A stretch of 13,425 nucleotides of DNA from Bacillota bacterium (GTDB lineage: Bacteria > Bacillota > Sulfobacillia > JAJZYS01 > JAJYTV01), in assembly GCA_021810725.1 (NCBI GenBank), contig JAJZIE010000046.1:1-13425 (forward strand), written 5' to 3'. Shown here piece by piece: positions 1-7,308 of this stretch (position 1 is its first letter; each line of letters opens with the position of its first letter). Both the position numbers and the translations under genes were made by a program. Under the pieces are notes generated by a model. That model worked only from the letters and a program-made list of their open reading frames with translations. It searched no databases and was not told the origin of the DNA.

Positions 1-1018
1 CCGGCCACCAGTTGTGCAGCGAGCGCTGCGCGTCGGCGCCGCTCCAGAGATAGCTGGCGGCAAGGGCGCAGGTGCCGAGGAAATAGAGCGCCAGCACCCA
101 GCCCGGCTCCCTGACGCCCATCAGCCGCATGGCGAACTCGCCGACCGCGAAGGCGATCATCACGCTGACGACCGCGATGATCCCGATGGCGAGACTGCCC
201 TCGCTGCGTCGCGAGCGGCCCCATCCCTCGTCACCGACCGCCATCAGCACCAGGGGCTGGGCCAGGTAGAAGGGAGCCTTCCCGAGCAGCGCGATCACCG
301 CGAAGCCCGCCGCGCGCGCCGCACCGAGATGCAGCGTCGCCGCCAGCACGTCGACGGACAGCCAGGCGGTCACCGCGAGCGCGACCCAGCCGGACGCCCA
401 GGGCGTTGCCTTGATCGGGCGGATCGCCGCCTGATCTCGGGTCCTGTACGGTAGCAAGACCCCGACGGCGCCGAGCACAAGGAAGCTCAGCACCTGGATC
501 CAGAGCACCGCGAGGCCGCCGCCCGACCGGTGTCCCACCGCGAGGATGCCGACAAAGCGGCCGACGTTCGGCAGCATGTTGACGATCGCCGACCCGACGA
601 ACGACGCGCGTCCGATCAGCACGCCCGTCGCCACGGCCGGCATGTAGCTCGAGAGCGGCACGAGCAGCGCGACCGGCAGCAGCCATGTACCGGGAAAGCG
701 ACCGGCGAACAGGAGCATCGCCATGCCGCTCAAGAGACCGGCGACAAGAAACGCCGCTTGGACGAACGGCAAGTGGCGGCGCCACTTCGGTGACAGGCCG
801 GCCCACGTCGCCACGGGCAGGCTGATGAGCGCCGCAGGCAGGCCGATGGTCGATCCGGCGCCCAAGGCCGCCAAAACCTGCGCCAGGACCTGCGGCCCGT
901 AGAAGATGTCGATCAACAGGTTGAAGCCGTACGAGACAATCCCGGACAGCAGCGACACGGCGAAGATGATCAGCGTCGTGCGGCTTACGATCGGACGCGA
1001 TGCGGTGCCATGCCTCAC
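1..1018 (-). CDS. Polytopic membrane protein, Wzx/MOP-like polysaccharide flippase (partial)
   Basis: The frame is open from a GTG at 1018-1016 to the window edge (339 codons, no stop), so the C-terminus is missing. About ten hydrophobic segments are visible, near residues 14-36, 48-73, 85-106, 111-133, 143-162, 171-190, 210-229, 237-261, 275-300 and 307-322. The start of the protein (first helix, then a YGPQVLAQVLAALG stretch and a second helix ending in SLPVA) has the layout of oligosaccharide/lipopolysaccharide flippases of the MOP superfamily, where a 'LGPxxYGxLAAL' loop follows helix 1. Such proteins move lipid-linked glycans across the membrane; the substrate here is unknown. The start is set by GGAGG seven bases upstream. 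The GTGA overlap with the stop of the preceding gene indicates translational coupling. Membrane location is secure; the flippase call is by pattern only, and another multi-pass exporter is possible. Confidence 0.6.
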   Translation of the reverse strand, partial: MRHGTASRPIVSRTTLIIFAVSLLSGIVSYGFNLLIDIFYGPQVLAQVLAALGAGSTIGLPAALISLPVATWAGLSPKWRRHLPFVQAAFLVAGLLSGMAMLLFAGRFPGTWLLPVALLVPLSSYMPAVATGVLIGRASFVGSAIVNMLPNVGRFVGILAVGHRSGGGLAVLWIQVLSFLVLGAVGVLLPYRTRDQAAIRPIKATPWASGWVALAVTAWLSVDVLAATLHLGAARAAGFAVIALLGKAPFYLAQPLVLMAVGDEGWGRSRRSEGSLAIGIIAVVSVMIAFAVGEFAMRLMGVREPGWVLALYFLGTCALAASYLWSGADAQRSLHNWWP

Positions 1019-3195
1019 TGGCCGTCCTCCGGCAGGGTCATATAGACGATCATCTCCGGCAAGAGCCCCATGGCCTCCACCTCGGCGACCAGCTCGGGCG
1101 TGATGCGGGTGCCCTGGGCGGCGACGAGACGGCCGTCCTGGCCCACGAGGTCGCGCCCCACGACCTTGCCGGCGATGAATGCCAGGATGTTCAGCCCCGA
1201 TGCTCCCGCCACCACCATGGGTTCGGCCGGGGTCGCCGCAGGCCGCTGCGCTGGGCGCGGCGGAGGGGTTTGCGGCCTCGGCGCCTGCGGTCTCGCCGGC
1301 TCGGTCCTGGGTATCTCGTAGGCACGCTGGGGTTGCCCGACGCGCAGCGGCACGGACCCTGCGTCGCCGCTCTCGCCCGGCAACTGCCAGGCGGGCCGCG
1401 GGAGCTCCTCCGGCCAGGGCGCCTCCGGGACCGTCTCATTCTTCCCTTCGGCCGGCCTTTCCTCGGACTGCGGCGCGGGACTCGACTTCTCCTGGTCCAC
1501 GGGCGGCTGCTCCTCACGCGCGACTGATGGGGCTGGTGCCCGGGGCAGCTCTCCGCCGCCCGGATCCGCTGTCGGTTGGCTCCGGGCAGCCAGCTCCGGG
1601 CTGTCGTCCATCGGCAGGCAGCTGGCTGCAACGGGCTCCTCCGGCGCCGTGCCGTCCTCGGGGCCGGTCTGACCAAGAACCGACTCTTGGGCGCTCGGCG
1701 CAAGCATCGCCGCGAAAGGGCCATGGCCCGCAAGGTCGGGTGCGGGCTCTTCCGCCGCATGGGCGGAGGGCAGCGGCGCGGCCTGCTCGTCCTCGGCGCT
1801 CGCGGCGTACTCCGGAGCGATCGCCAAAGGGGGCGCTTCGGGCGCCTGCGGCTCCTGTGGCGTGGCGGACTCGCGAAGCCCAGCCGCGAAGGGCAGCTCG
1901 TCCAGCTCCGACTCGACCATGGGCGGTGCATTCCGCCCATCGGCAGCCTCGCGGGAACTGTCGCCGCGAGACGGAACCTCGCTCTCGTCCTCCGCCTGGA
2001 GGCGTTCGCCTGAAGTCATGGGTCGCAGGTCGACCATCTCGACAGCCCCATGCGCCTCAGAAACCACATCCCCATCCAGCGCGGGCGTCTCGGTCGGCGC
2101 CGGCTGCAGCTCTTCGTCGGCGATCGACGTCTCTGACGACGCGGATGGGCTCTCCTCGATCTGCCGCTCAACCGTCGGCGCGGCCCCCGCGGGCGGCACC
2201 ACGCGCAGGAGGTCGCCGCGCGGCACATCGCCTGGCGCCGTGCTGGACGGGCTGGTCGCGCCCCCAGAGGCCAGATCGTCACCCGGCGCCGCCGCCGATG
2301 CTTCGACCGGTGCGGCCGCGGCTGCCACCTCTTGCTCGGCGAGCGCGCCCTCACCCTCGGGTGCCTGGGGCTTCGGCGGCAGCGCCACCGGAAACAGCGC
2401 CCGGGTGGACTCCTCGGGCACGTCGTCCAGGTCGAGCAGGCGGTACTTGTCGCGCAGGAGCACCATGCCCTGGCGCAGGGCGACCACATCGCCCACCGGA
2501 ATCACCCCGGACCCTTCTTCGCTCTCCGCCACGAACCCGAGCACCCGCGGCGGCGGTCCGCTTACCACCACACCGGTCACGTAGCCGAACGAGGGCGCCC
2601 CCCGCACCTGCAGCCGGACGGCGCGCTCCGGCAGCAGGAAGAGTGTGCGCTCGCCCGAGAGCCGTCGCACGGGCAGGTCGCCTGGCGGCTGCGCGAGCAA
2701 CGCCGCGGCGACGTCGGCAAATTCGGTCGAGGTCCCTAGGGCGTCGTCGATGGCGCCGCCCACCACGCGTTCGATGCCCGCGGCCAGCTTGCGCAGCTCC
2801 TGCTCCGCGACGGCGATGGCCCGGTCCACCTCTGGCAGGAAGCCCTCGAGCCGCGCGCGTTCCCGGTGGTGCAGCGCTTCAAGATGGGAAACTTCCTCGC
2901 GCACGCCGGTGTCGATGACCGTGGCGTTTCGGCGGGCCAGCTCGAGCTGGTGGGACAGGCGCTCGCGATCGAGTCGCAGGCGCTGCAAGAGATCCCCGAG
3001 CGCATCCCTTCGCGCCAGGGTGCGAATGATGCGCTCGCGCTGGTCGGCCTCGACCGTCGCGAAGGCATCGTTTGCCCCCTGCTGTTCCGCCTCGATGCGG
3101 GTGGCCAGTTCCAGCACGTCGGCACGGTTAAAACCAAACAGGCCCAGCGGCAGCCGCTGGACCCTGAACCGCGGTCGAGAACCCCTTGACGCCAC
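1015..3195 (-). CDS. Large coiled-coil / PRC-barrel-like / disordered protein, middle gene of three
   Basis: A 726-residue protein with a GTG start; AGGGG lies seven bases upstream. I do not recognise a named family over its whole length. Residues about 14-36 (LPLGLFGFNRADVLELATRI) recall the DivIVA N-terminal motif, which targets membranes in Gram-positive bacteria. Residues about 37-150 are charged heptad-like coiled coil. Residues about 200-250 look like a PRC-barrel (GYVTGVVVSG, RVLGFV, GVIPVGDVVAL). Residues about 262-660 are Pro/Ala/Glu-rich, acidic and probably disordered. The last 60 residues form another small domain (GKVVGRDLVGQDGRLVAAQG, then a TPELVAEVEAMG helix), similar in pattern to short beta-hairpin repeats seen in RNA polymerase beta-prime and in PRC-like proteins. 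No signal peptide or membrane helix is seen, so it is probably cytoplasmic, possibly a scaffold for the membrane protein encoded next. Only 2 bases separate it from the upstream gene. Confidence 0.75.
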   Translation of the reverse strand: MASRGSRPRFRVQRLPLGLFGFNRADVLELATRIEAEQQGANDAFATVEADQRERIIRTLARRDALGDLLQRLRLDRERLSHQLELARRNATVIDTGVREEVSHLEALHHRERARLEGFLPEVDRAIAVAEQELRKLAAGIERVVGGAIDDALGTSTEFADVAAALLAQPPGDLPVRRLSGERTLFLLPERAVRLQVRGAPSFGYVTGVVVSGPPPRVLGFVAESEEGSGVIPVGDVVALRQGMVLLRDKYRLLDLDDVPEESTRALFPVALPPKPQAPEGEGALAEQEVAAAAAPVEASAAAPGDDLASGGATSPSSTAPGDVPRGDLLRVVPPAGAAPTVERQIEESPSASSETSIADEELQPAPTETPALDGDVVSEAHGAVEMVDLRPMTSGERLQAEDESEVPSRGDSSREAADGRNAPPMVESELDELPFAAGLRESATPQEPQAPEAPPLAIAPEYAASAEDEQAAPLPSAHAAEEPAPDLAGHGPFAAMLAPSAQESVLGQTGPEDGTAPEEPVAASCLPMDDSPELAARSQPTADPGGGELPRAPAPSVAREEQPPVDQEKSSPAPQSEERPAEGKNETVPEAPWPEELPRPAWQLPGESGDAGSVPLRVGQPQRAYEIPRTEPARPQAPRPQTPPPRPAQRPAATPAEPMVVAGASGLNILAFIAGKVVGRDLVGQDGRLVAAQGTRITPELVAEVEAMGLLPEMIVYMTLPEDGQ

Positions 3196-3197
3196 GC

Positions 3198-3722
3198 CTA
3201 AGCCCCTGCCTTCTCCTGACGCGTCGCCTCTTGCCCTGTCTGGTCGGGCAAGAGCGCCGTCGCCGGCGCTGCCTCAGGTTCCGCCTGGCCCGGTTCCGCC
3301 GGTTCGGGCGACGCCTCGATCTGCGTCAAGGTACGGCGCACCGCCGCTGCGACATCATCCCGCAGGGCGTGAAGCAACTGACGCCGGTGGGCCAACGCGA
3401 GTTCTCGGCGCGCAATCTCGCCAAGGAGCGCCGCCTCGTCCTCGCCGAAGGCGGTCTTGGCGCTTTCGAGCATCTCGATGCCGCGCGCGCCGAACTCGTC
3501 GAGAAGCGCCAGCAGCACCTGCTGCTGCTCCTGCTCGGCTGCGACCAGCGCTTCCGCGTCGCGCAGCGCCTGCGCGGCCGCGTCGAACTGGCTCGAAAGC
3601 TCCCTGAGCTGCTGCTCCCGGGCCTCCTGCGCCGCCAGGGTCTCACGTTCGAGCGCCTCGAACAAGGCGACGGTGGGACGCCTGCGATAGCCCAGAAAAG
3701 CCCGCCGCAGCGCAAGTTCCAT
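3198..3722 (-). CDS. Coiled-coil protein with DivIVA-like N-terminus
   Basis: A 174-residue protein starting at ATG 3722-3720 with a GGTGGGG ribosome binding site just upstream. The N-terminus (RRAFLGYRRRPTVALFEALE, about residues 6-25) matches the shape of the DivIVA-type 'F-x-GY-x-x-x-x-V-x-x-F/L' motif. Residues about 20-135 are almost entirely charged and Ala/Leu/Gln-rich helix with long coiled-coil character. The final 40 residues are Pro/Glu/Ala-rich and likely disordered. It lies 2 bases before the 726-residue protein, whose N-terminus has the same plan, so the two may be distant paralogues that co-assemble. It is the first gene of the three-gene block and follows the candidate promoter at 3803-3829. 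DivIVA proteins mark poles, septa or curved membrane; whether this one does is inference. A general filament or tether protein is an alternative. Confidence 0.7.
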   Translation of the reverse strand: MELALRRAFLGYRRRPTVALFEALERETLAAQEAREQQLRELSSQFDAAAQALRDAEALVAAEQEQQQVLLALLDEFGARGIEMLESAKTAFGEDEAALLGEIARRELALAHRRQLLHALRDDVAAAVRRTLTQIEASPEPAEPGQAEPEAAPATALLPDQTGQEATRQEKAGA

Positions 3723-3802
3723 GTCCCCACCACCCCTTGGCCCGCTTCACGTTAATAAAGCAGATCGCGTAACAACCATACAGCGATTTGCCTTTGCGAT
3801 CT

Positions 3803-3829
3803 ATTCTACTTCATTCGTCAAATACCTGC
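3803..3829 (-). promoter_or_regulatory. Candidate sigma-H-like promoter for the three-gene block
   Basis: On the minus strand GCAGGTATT (3829-3821), an 11-base spacer, then GTAGAAT (3809-3803). The Bacillus sigma-H consensus is RnAGGAwWW, 11-12 bases, RnnGAAT; this differs at one fixed position (T for A after AGG). It would give a leader of about 75 bases before the ATG at 3722. The gap is clearly less GC-rich than its surroundings, as expected of a promoter. A TTGACG at 3821-3816 has no matching -10 at 16-18 bases, so a sigma-A reading is worse. This is a sequence match only. Confidence 0.35.
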
Positions 3830-3886
3830 AGCACTTTCCTCGCGTGGCAGAACGGCCCCCGTCCACGCCGACCACTTGCCCCGCGG

Positions 3887-4675
3887 TCAGTCCCGGCGAC
3901 GCGCCAGGGCAATGAAGTAGACCGGCTGGTCCCAGGAATCCTGCCGGTACGCGGTCGACAACGGAGCCGGCAAGACCGGTCCCTGACTCGACACCGTCCG
4001 GGAGACGGCTCCGAAGACGTGCCGGGCGGCGGCGTTTAGGCCGAGCGGCTGCAGCATGTTTCGCGCTGTCCGCAGAAGGCGGAGCCCGAACGTCATCGGC
4101 ATCTGGCTGTAGAGCCCACGGATCTCGAAGTGGGCCTCGAGCAGGGCGCGAAACTCGCTGAGCGCATACTCGCGCAGGTGGAACGGGTTGTGCGTATTGG
4201 CCGTCGGCGGTGTGTTGGGGCCGGGCGCCAGCCGGTTCGGCGTCGAGACGATGTACGTGCCGCCTGGCTTGAGGACGCGCGCCACCTCCGCCACGCACCG
4301 CTCGGGTTCGGGCACGTGCTCGATGGTCTCGAAGGACACGACCGCGTCCACAGCGCCGTCCGGCAGGGCGAGAGAGCACGCGTCGCTCGCGGCGAACGAG
4401 AGCTGCGCCGCCTTGTACTTGCCTGCGGCAAAATCCACGATGCCCGGGTCGATGTCGACGCCCAGCACGCTCGCGGCGCCCGCCTCCGCCATCATGTACG
4501 AGCCGTAGCCCTCACCGCAGGCGAGGTCCAACACGTGCCTACCACCGACAAACCGGCAGGCGAATGCGTAGCGGCCATAATGCGTGGGAGCCATATCGGC
4601 CGGAGCGATCCCGGGCAGAAAGCGCTCACCCGTAAACCGCGGGGCATCGTCCCGCGGAACATCTCGCGTCGCCAT
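3887..4675 (-). CDS. Class I SAM-dependent methyltransferase
   Basis: A 262-residue protein. The start is ATG 4675-4673, chosen because GGAGG lies five bases upstream and because the methyltransferase fold begins soon after; the frame is open further upstream but that part has no recognisable content. The N-terminus has TGERFLPG and HYGRYAFA, a lead-in common in methyltransferases of glycan and envelope gene clusters. Motif I is LDLACGEGYGS (about 49-59), the acidic ribose-binding loop is GVDID (about 72-76), then SDAC (about 97-100), ETIEH (about 116-120), RVLKPGG (about 133-139) and STPN (about 144-147), the standard Methyltransf_11/23 order. The acceptor cannot be read from the sequence; a sugar, lipid or small molecule is likely. 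It lies between the sigma-factor block and the coiled-coil block, separated from each by about 165-175 bases, so its operon membership is unclear. Confidence 0.85.
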   Translation of the reverse strand: MATRDVPRDDAPRFTGERFLPGIAPADMAPTHYGRYAFACRFVGGRHVLDLACGEGYGSYMMAEAGAASVLGVDIDPGIVDFAAGKYKAAQLSFAASDACSLALPDGAVDAVVSFETIEHVPEPERCVAEVARVLKPGGTYIVSTPNRLAPGPNTPPTANTHNPFHLREYALSEFRALLEAHFEIRGLYSQMPMTFGLRLLRTARNMLQPLGLNAAARHVFGAVSRTVSSQGPVLPAPLSTAYRQDSWDQPVYFIALARRRD

Positions 4676-4848
4676 GTCATCCTCCGTGCGGAAACGTGGA
4701 GGGCAGGGGGCTTGTGCGCCGAATGGACGGGGCCATATGCCGGCTGTTCGCCAACTGGTGCGCCAAACCTCCCAGGGGCCGCGACGCGAATGTTCCCGTG
4801 CCCCGGGCCACGACCGCGGCCAAGCCGAACAATGCCGGCCTCCGCTCG

Positions 4849-5559
4849 CTAGCGGTAGCTGTAGGTTACCTGCACCGACACCTGCACCTGCTGGTTGCCT
4901 GTGGCGATGGGCGTCGAGGCGGCTGCCTTCGCAAGCGAGAACGCGATCGGTTGAGGCGCCTGGGTGCTCGTGAGGCGCACGCTGCGCACGCCGCCCAGGG
5001 TGACGCCCAGTTCCTTGGCCTCGGCGAGCGCCTGGCGCTTCGCGGCCTTGATGGCCGCCTGCACGGCCTGCTCCTGTCCGGCGTTCGGGTCCGCGGTCGT
5101 CAACTGCAGTCCGTTCAGTTGATTGGCGCCGGCCGCGGTCGCCGCAGTGACCACCGCACCAAGCCTCGCAAGGTCCCGTGTGCTCACGGTGAACTGCTCC
5201 TGCGCCTGGTAGCCCTGCTGTTGGCCGTTCGGTCCGTAGTTCTGGCTGAGGTTCAGGTTGGACGTTTGTACGTCCGCCGCCTGAACGCCATCCTTGCCGA
5301 CCGCCCGCAGTAGGCTCGACGCCACCGCCGAAAGCTTCTGCAGGGCGGCCGGGGCTGTGTCGGCCGTCTCTTGCGCGCCGAGATTGATCTGGGCCTCGTC
5401 CGGCTTGACCCACGAGGTACCGGTGGACGTCACCGTCAGCTGCCCCTGCGACACGCCGGACGCGCTTCGCGCTCCTCCCCCCGCCAGAAAGCCGATGCCG
5501 AGCACCACGCAGAGCACCACCAGGGCGAGCACCGCCTCGGACCACCGCGGCCAGCTCAT
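4849..5559 (-). CDS. Membrane-anchored SIMPL (DUF541/YggE-like) protein
   Basis: A 236-residue protein. I chose ATG 5559-5557 because GGGGAGG lies seven bases upstream; the in-frame ATG at 5580 lacks a ribosome binding site. One uncleaved-looking hydrophobic helix (about residues 8-30) is followed by an exported domain starting QGQLTVTSTGTSWVKPDEAQ, the typical SIMPL opening, with further family hallmarks: INLGAQE, AADVQTSNLNLSQNY, a helix rich in AIKAAKRQALAEAKELG, and an ending QVQVSVQVTYSY. SIMPL proteins (YggE, BP26) are outer-face or periplasmic proteins of poorly defined role, in some cases tied to oxidative or envelope stress. Here it lies 56 bases downstream of the ECF sigma and putative anti-sigma genes on the same strand, which suggests it is a target or part of that stress-response operon. 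The family call is firm, the role is inferred. Confidence 0.85.
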   Translation of the reverse strand: MSWPRWSEAVLALVVLCVVLGIGFLAGGGARSASGVSQGQLTVTSTGTSWVKPDEAQINLGAQETADTAPAALQKLSAVASSLLRAVGKDGVQAADVQTSNLNLSQNYGPNGQQQGYQAQEQFTVSTRDLARLGAVVTAATAAGANQLNGLQLTTADPNAGQEQAVQAAIKAAKRQALAEAKELGVTLGGVRSVRLTSTQAPQPIAFSLAKAAASTPIATGNQQVQVSVQVTYSYR

Positions 5560-5615
5560 CTCGAGCCCTCCCCTCGCCATCGCCGTGAGTACACCGATGG
5601 ATGCCCAGTGTGACG

Positions 5616-6650
5616 CTACGGGCTGAGGCGCACCGTCTTGATCGGCGTCCAGCCGCCGGCAGGCCCAGGCGCCAGGAGTTCAAGCTCCGGGGTGCCTTCA
5701 GGCACCGGGTCGAACAGCAGCGACGCCTGATAGCCACCGGGCACGCGACGCACGGTGCGATGGACCGGACGCTGTGCGCCCTGTGGGCTCGCAAGCGCGA
5801 TCGCCTTGGCCGCCGCAGGCGTCGGGACGACGAGGTTCGCCGCAACCCCGCGCTCGCCGAGATCGAGAGAAATAAGGCGCACGCCGGGAAGGCCCGTCGC
5901 CTGGCCATCCCGCGCAAGACGCAACCGGCCCTCGGCCGCGGCTCCCGGCGGCATGGGCAGCAGCACCGCCAAGCCGTACCTGCGGGGCAACCGGTACCAT
6001 CCGGGCGCGAGCCCGCTGAACCGCAGCAGTTCCACGCCGCGGCTCGCGCTGGCCGAAATCCTTCGCTCATGGCCTGTGAGGTCGTGAACGGCGACCGAAC
6101 CTCCGACCGGAGCCGCCGGGGCGGACAGCGCGAGCACGTCGTCCGCGAGCCAAACGGGGCGCACCTTCACCTGCCCGAGGTCACCGCCCAAGATGATCTG
6201 GACCGGGGCTCCGTGCGCATCCGTGGTCCCCAGCACGGCGGTGCCGTGCAGCGTCTTGGCCGGCTTCGGCGTGGCGGAGGGAGCCGCCGTCGCGAAGGCA
6301 ACGCTGGTGTGTAGAGCGCCACGCTGGGAAACCGCTGCCACGCTGGGCGTCACAATGCTCACGGCCACAGGGGCGGGCAGCCTTGCCAGGAGCAGCGCAA
6401 GCAGGGCTGCCGCGGCCGCACCCGGCCACGCCCAGGCGGCGCGGCCGCTGCGGGAGGGTGGCATGAGCCGCGCAAGAAAGGCGTCCTCGTCCTCGGGCCA
6501 TTCCGGGTCGCCGAGCTCGCGGATGGCCTGCGCGAGGTCCAAGGCGTCGGCCACAATCGGGTCGTCGGACGGCAACAGGGCCTCGCCCAGGGCGAGCCGA
6601 TCCAAGGCGGCGTCGATCACCCGCAGGCGACGGTCCTCGTCCATGCTCAC
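5616..6650 (-). CDS. Putative anti-sigma factor, single-pass membrane protein
   Basis: A 344-residue protein starting at GTG 6650-6648 (or ATG two codons later), overlapping the sigma factor stop as GTGA. The layout is that of a transmembrane anti-sigma factor: an acidic, helical cytoplasmic part (about residues 1-70), one transmembrane helix (about 72-95, rich in Ala/Leu/Trp), and a large exported, beta-strand-rich part (about 96-344). It lacks the HxxxCxxC zinc motif of the classical ZAS domain, and I cannot place the exported domain in a named family. Position directly after an ECF sigma gene with coupled translation is the main evidence; such proteins hold the sigma factor at the membrane until a signal leads to proteolysis or release. 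It could instead be a sensor or effector that only accompanies the sigma factor. Confidence 0.65.
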   Translation of the reverse strand: MSMDEDRRLRVIDAALDRLALGEALLPSDDPIVADALDLAQAIRELGDPEWPEDEDAFLARLMPPSRSGRAAWAWPGAAAAALLALLLARLPAPVAVSIVTPSVAAVSQRGALHTSVAFATAAPSATPKPAKTLHGTAVLGTTDAHGAPVQIILGGDLGQVKVRPVWLADDVLALSAPAAPVGGSVAVHDLTGHERRISASASRGVELLRFSGLAPGWYRLPRRYGLAVLLPMPPGAAAEGRLRLARDGQATGLPGVRLISLDLGERGVAANLVVPTPAAAKAIALASPQGAQRPVHRTVRRVPGGYQASLLFDPVPEGTPELELLAPGPAGGWTPIKTVRLSP

Positions 6651-7192
6651 CCCTCCCCTCCCGCCGTTTCCGCCGCCAGCATGCCGCGCAGACGGATCAG
6701 GGCACGATACTGCAGCGCTCGCACCGCCTCGGGCGTGCGTCCGAGCTCGCGACCGGCCTCCGCCGCGCTCTGGCCCTCGATCAGCCGGAGTTCCAGCACC
6801 CTGCGCTGGTCCGGCTCGAGCGCGCCGAGGGCCGACCTGAGCCGCTGGGCTTCCTCGCTCGCGAGCAGATGCTGCTCAGCCGAGGGACCCGGGTCCGCTC
6901 GCCGCTCCTCGGTGAGCTCGACCGCAGGATGGCGGTGGCTGTCGCGCAGCCGGTTGCGGCAAAGGTTCAAAGCGATCGTGCGCAGGTAAGGCCCGAGGCG
7001 TTCGCCCTCGAACCGATCGATTTGGCGCCAGAAGCGCAGGAACGTCTCCTGCGTCAGATCTTCCGCCTCCGCGCGGTTGCCGAGGCGGCGGTAGACGACG
7101 CGGTACACCGCCTGCCAGTGCAGGCGGCACAGTTCCGCGGCCGCATCGCGAGCGCCGGCCTTCGCACGGCGGATCAGGTCGCCTTCCTCCAT
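6647..7192 (-). CDS. ECF-type RNA polymerase sigma factor (sigma-70 family)
   Basis: A 181-residue protein, the usual ECF length. Sigma region 2 covers about residues 22-85, with the conserved AEDLTQETFLRFWRQIDRFE core and YLRTIALNLCRNRLRD helix. Region 4 covers about 122-172, with LEPDQRRVLELRLIEGQSAAE and the helix-turn-helix GRTPEAVRALQYRALIRLR. There is no region 1 or 3, which fits ECF factors. The ATG at 7192-7190 has only a weak ribosome binding site; an in-frame stop 15 bases upstream excludes a longer protein. It is the first gene of a block with the membrane protein at 5616-6650 (4-base overlap) and the SIMPL gene. ECF genes are commonly autoregulated, but I could not identify a convincing GGAAC...CGTC promoter upstream. 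The signal it answers is unknown; envelope stress is a reasonable guess from the neighbours. Confidence 0.92.
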   Translation of the reverse strand: MEEGDLIRRAKAGARDAAAELCRLHWQAVYRVVYRRLGNRAEAEDLTQETFLRFWRQIDRFEGERLGPYLRTIALNLCRNRLRDSHRHPAVELTEERRADPGPSAEQHLLASEEAQRLRSALGALEPDQRRVLELRLIEGQSAAEAGRELGRTPEAVRALQYRALIRLRGMLAAETAGGEG

Positions 7193-7308
7193 CGTCTTGC
7201 CGTGTCACCGCCGATCGATGAACACCTTCATGCCGCCTGCGTGACGTTCGGCAGGAATCCACCCGCCGTCAGCGGAATGCCATGTCCTGATATCGCGCCA
7301 CAGAGCGC

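Noticed and set aside
231..806. Minus-strand frame of 191 codons overlapping the left-edge membrane protein
   Set aside because: It is the other minus frame of the same DNA; the partial frame from 1018 gives clean transmembrane helices while this one is Arg-rich and soluble-looking.
1179..2918. Plus-strand frame of 579 codons opposite the large coiled-coil/PRC protein
   Set aside because: The product is Arg/Pro/Ala-rich low complexity without a start signal. The minus-strand frame has coherent domains, tight spacing with its neighbours, and translational coupling.
3842..3868. Possible terminator between the methyltransferase and the coiled-coil genes
   Set aside because: GCGTGG and CCACGC can pair with an inner ACGG/CCGT stem on the minus strand, but there is a bulge and no T-tract, so I do not call it a terminator.
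4676..6070. Upstream extension of the methyltransferase frame
   Set aside because: The added residues are Arg/Gly-rich, lie over the SIMPL and anti-sigma genes in another frame, and a good GGAGG site supports ATG 4675.
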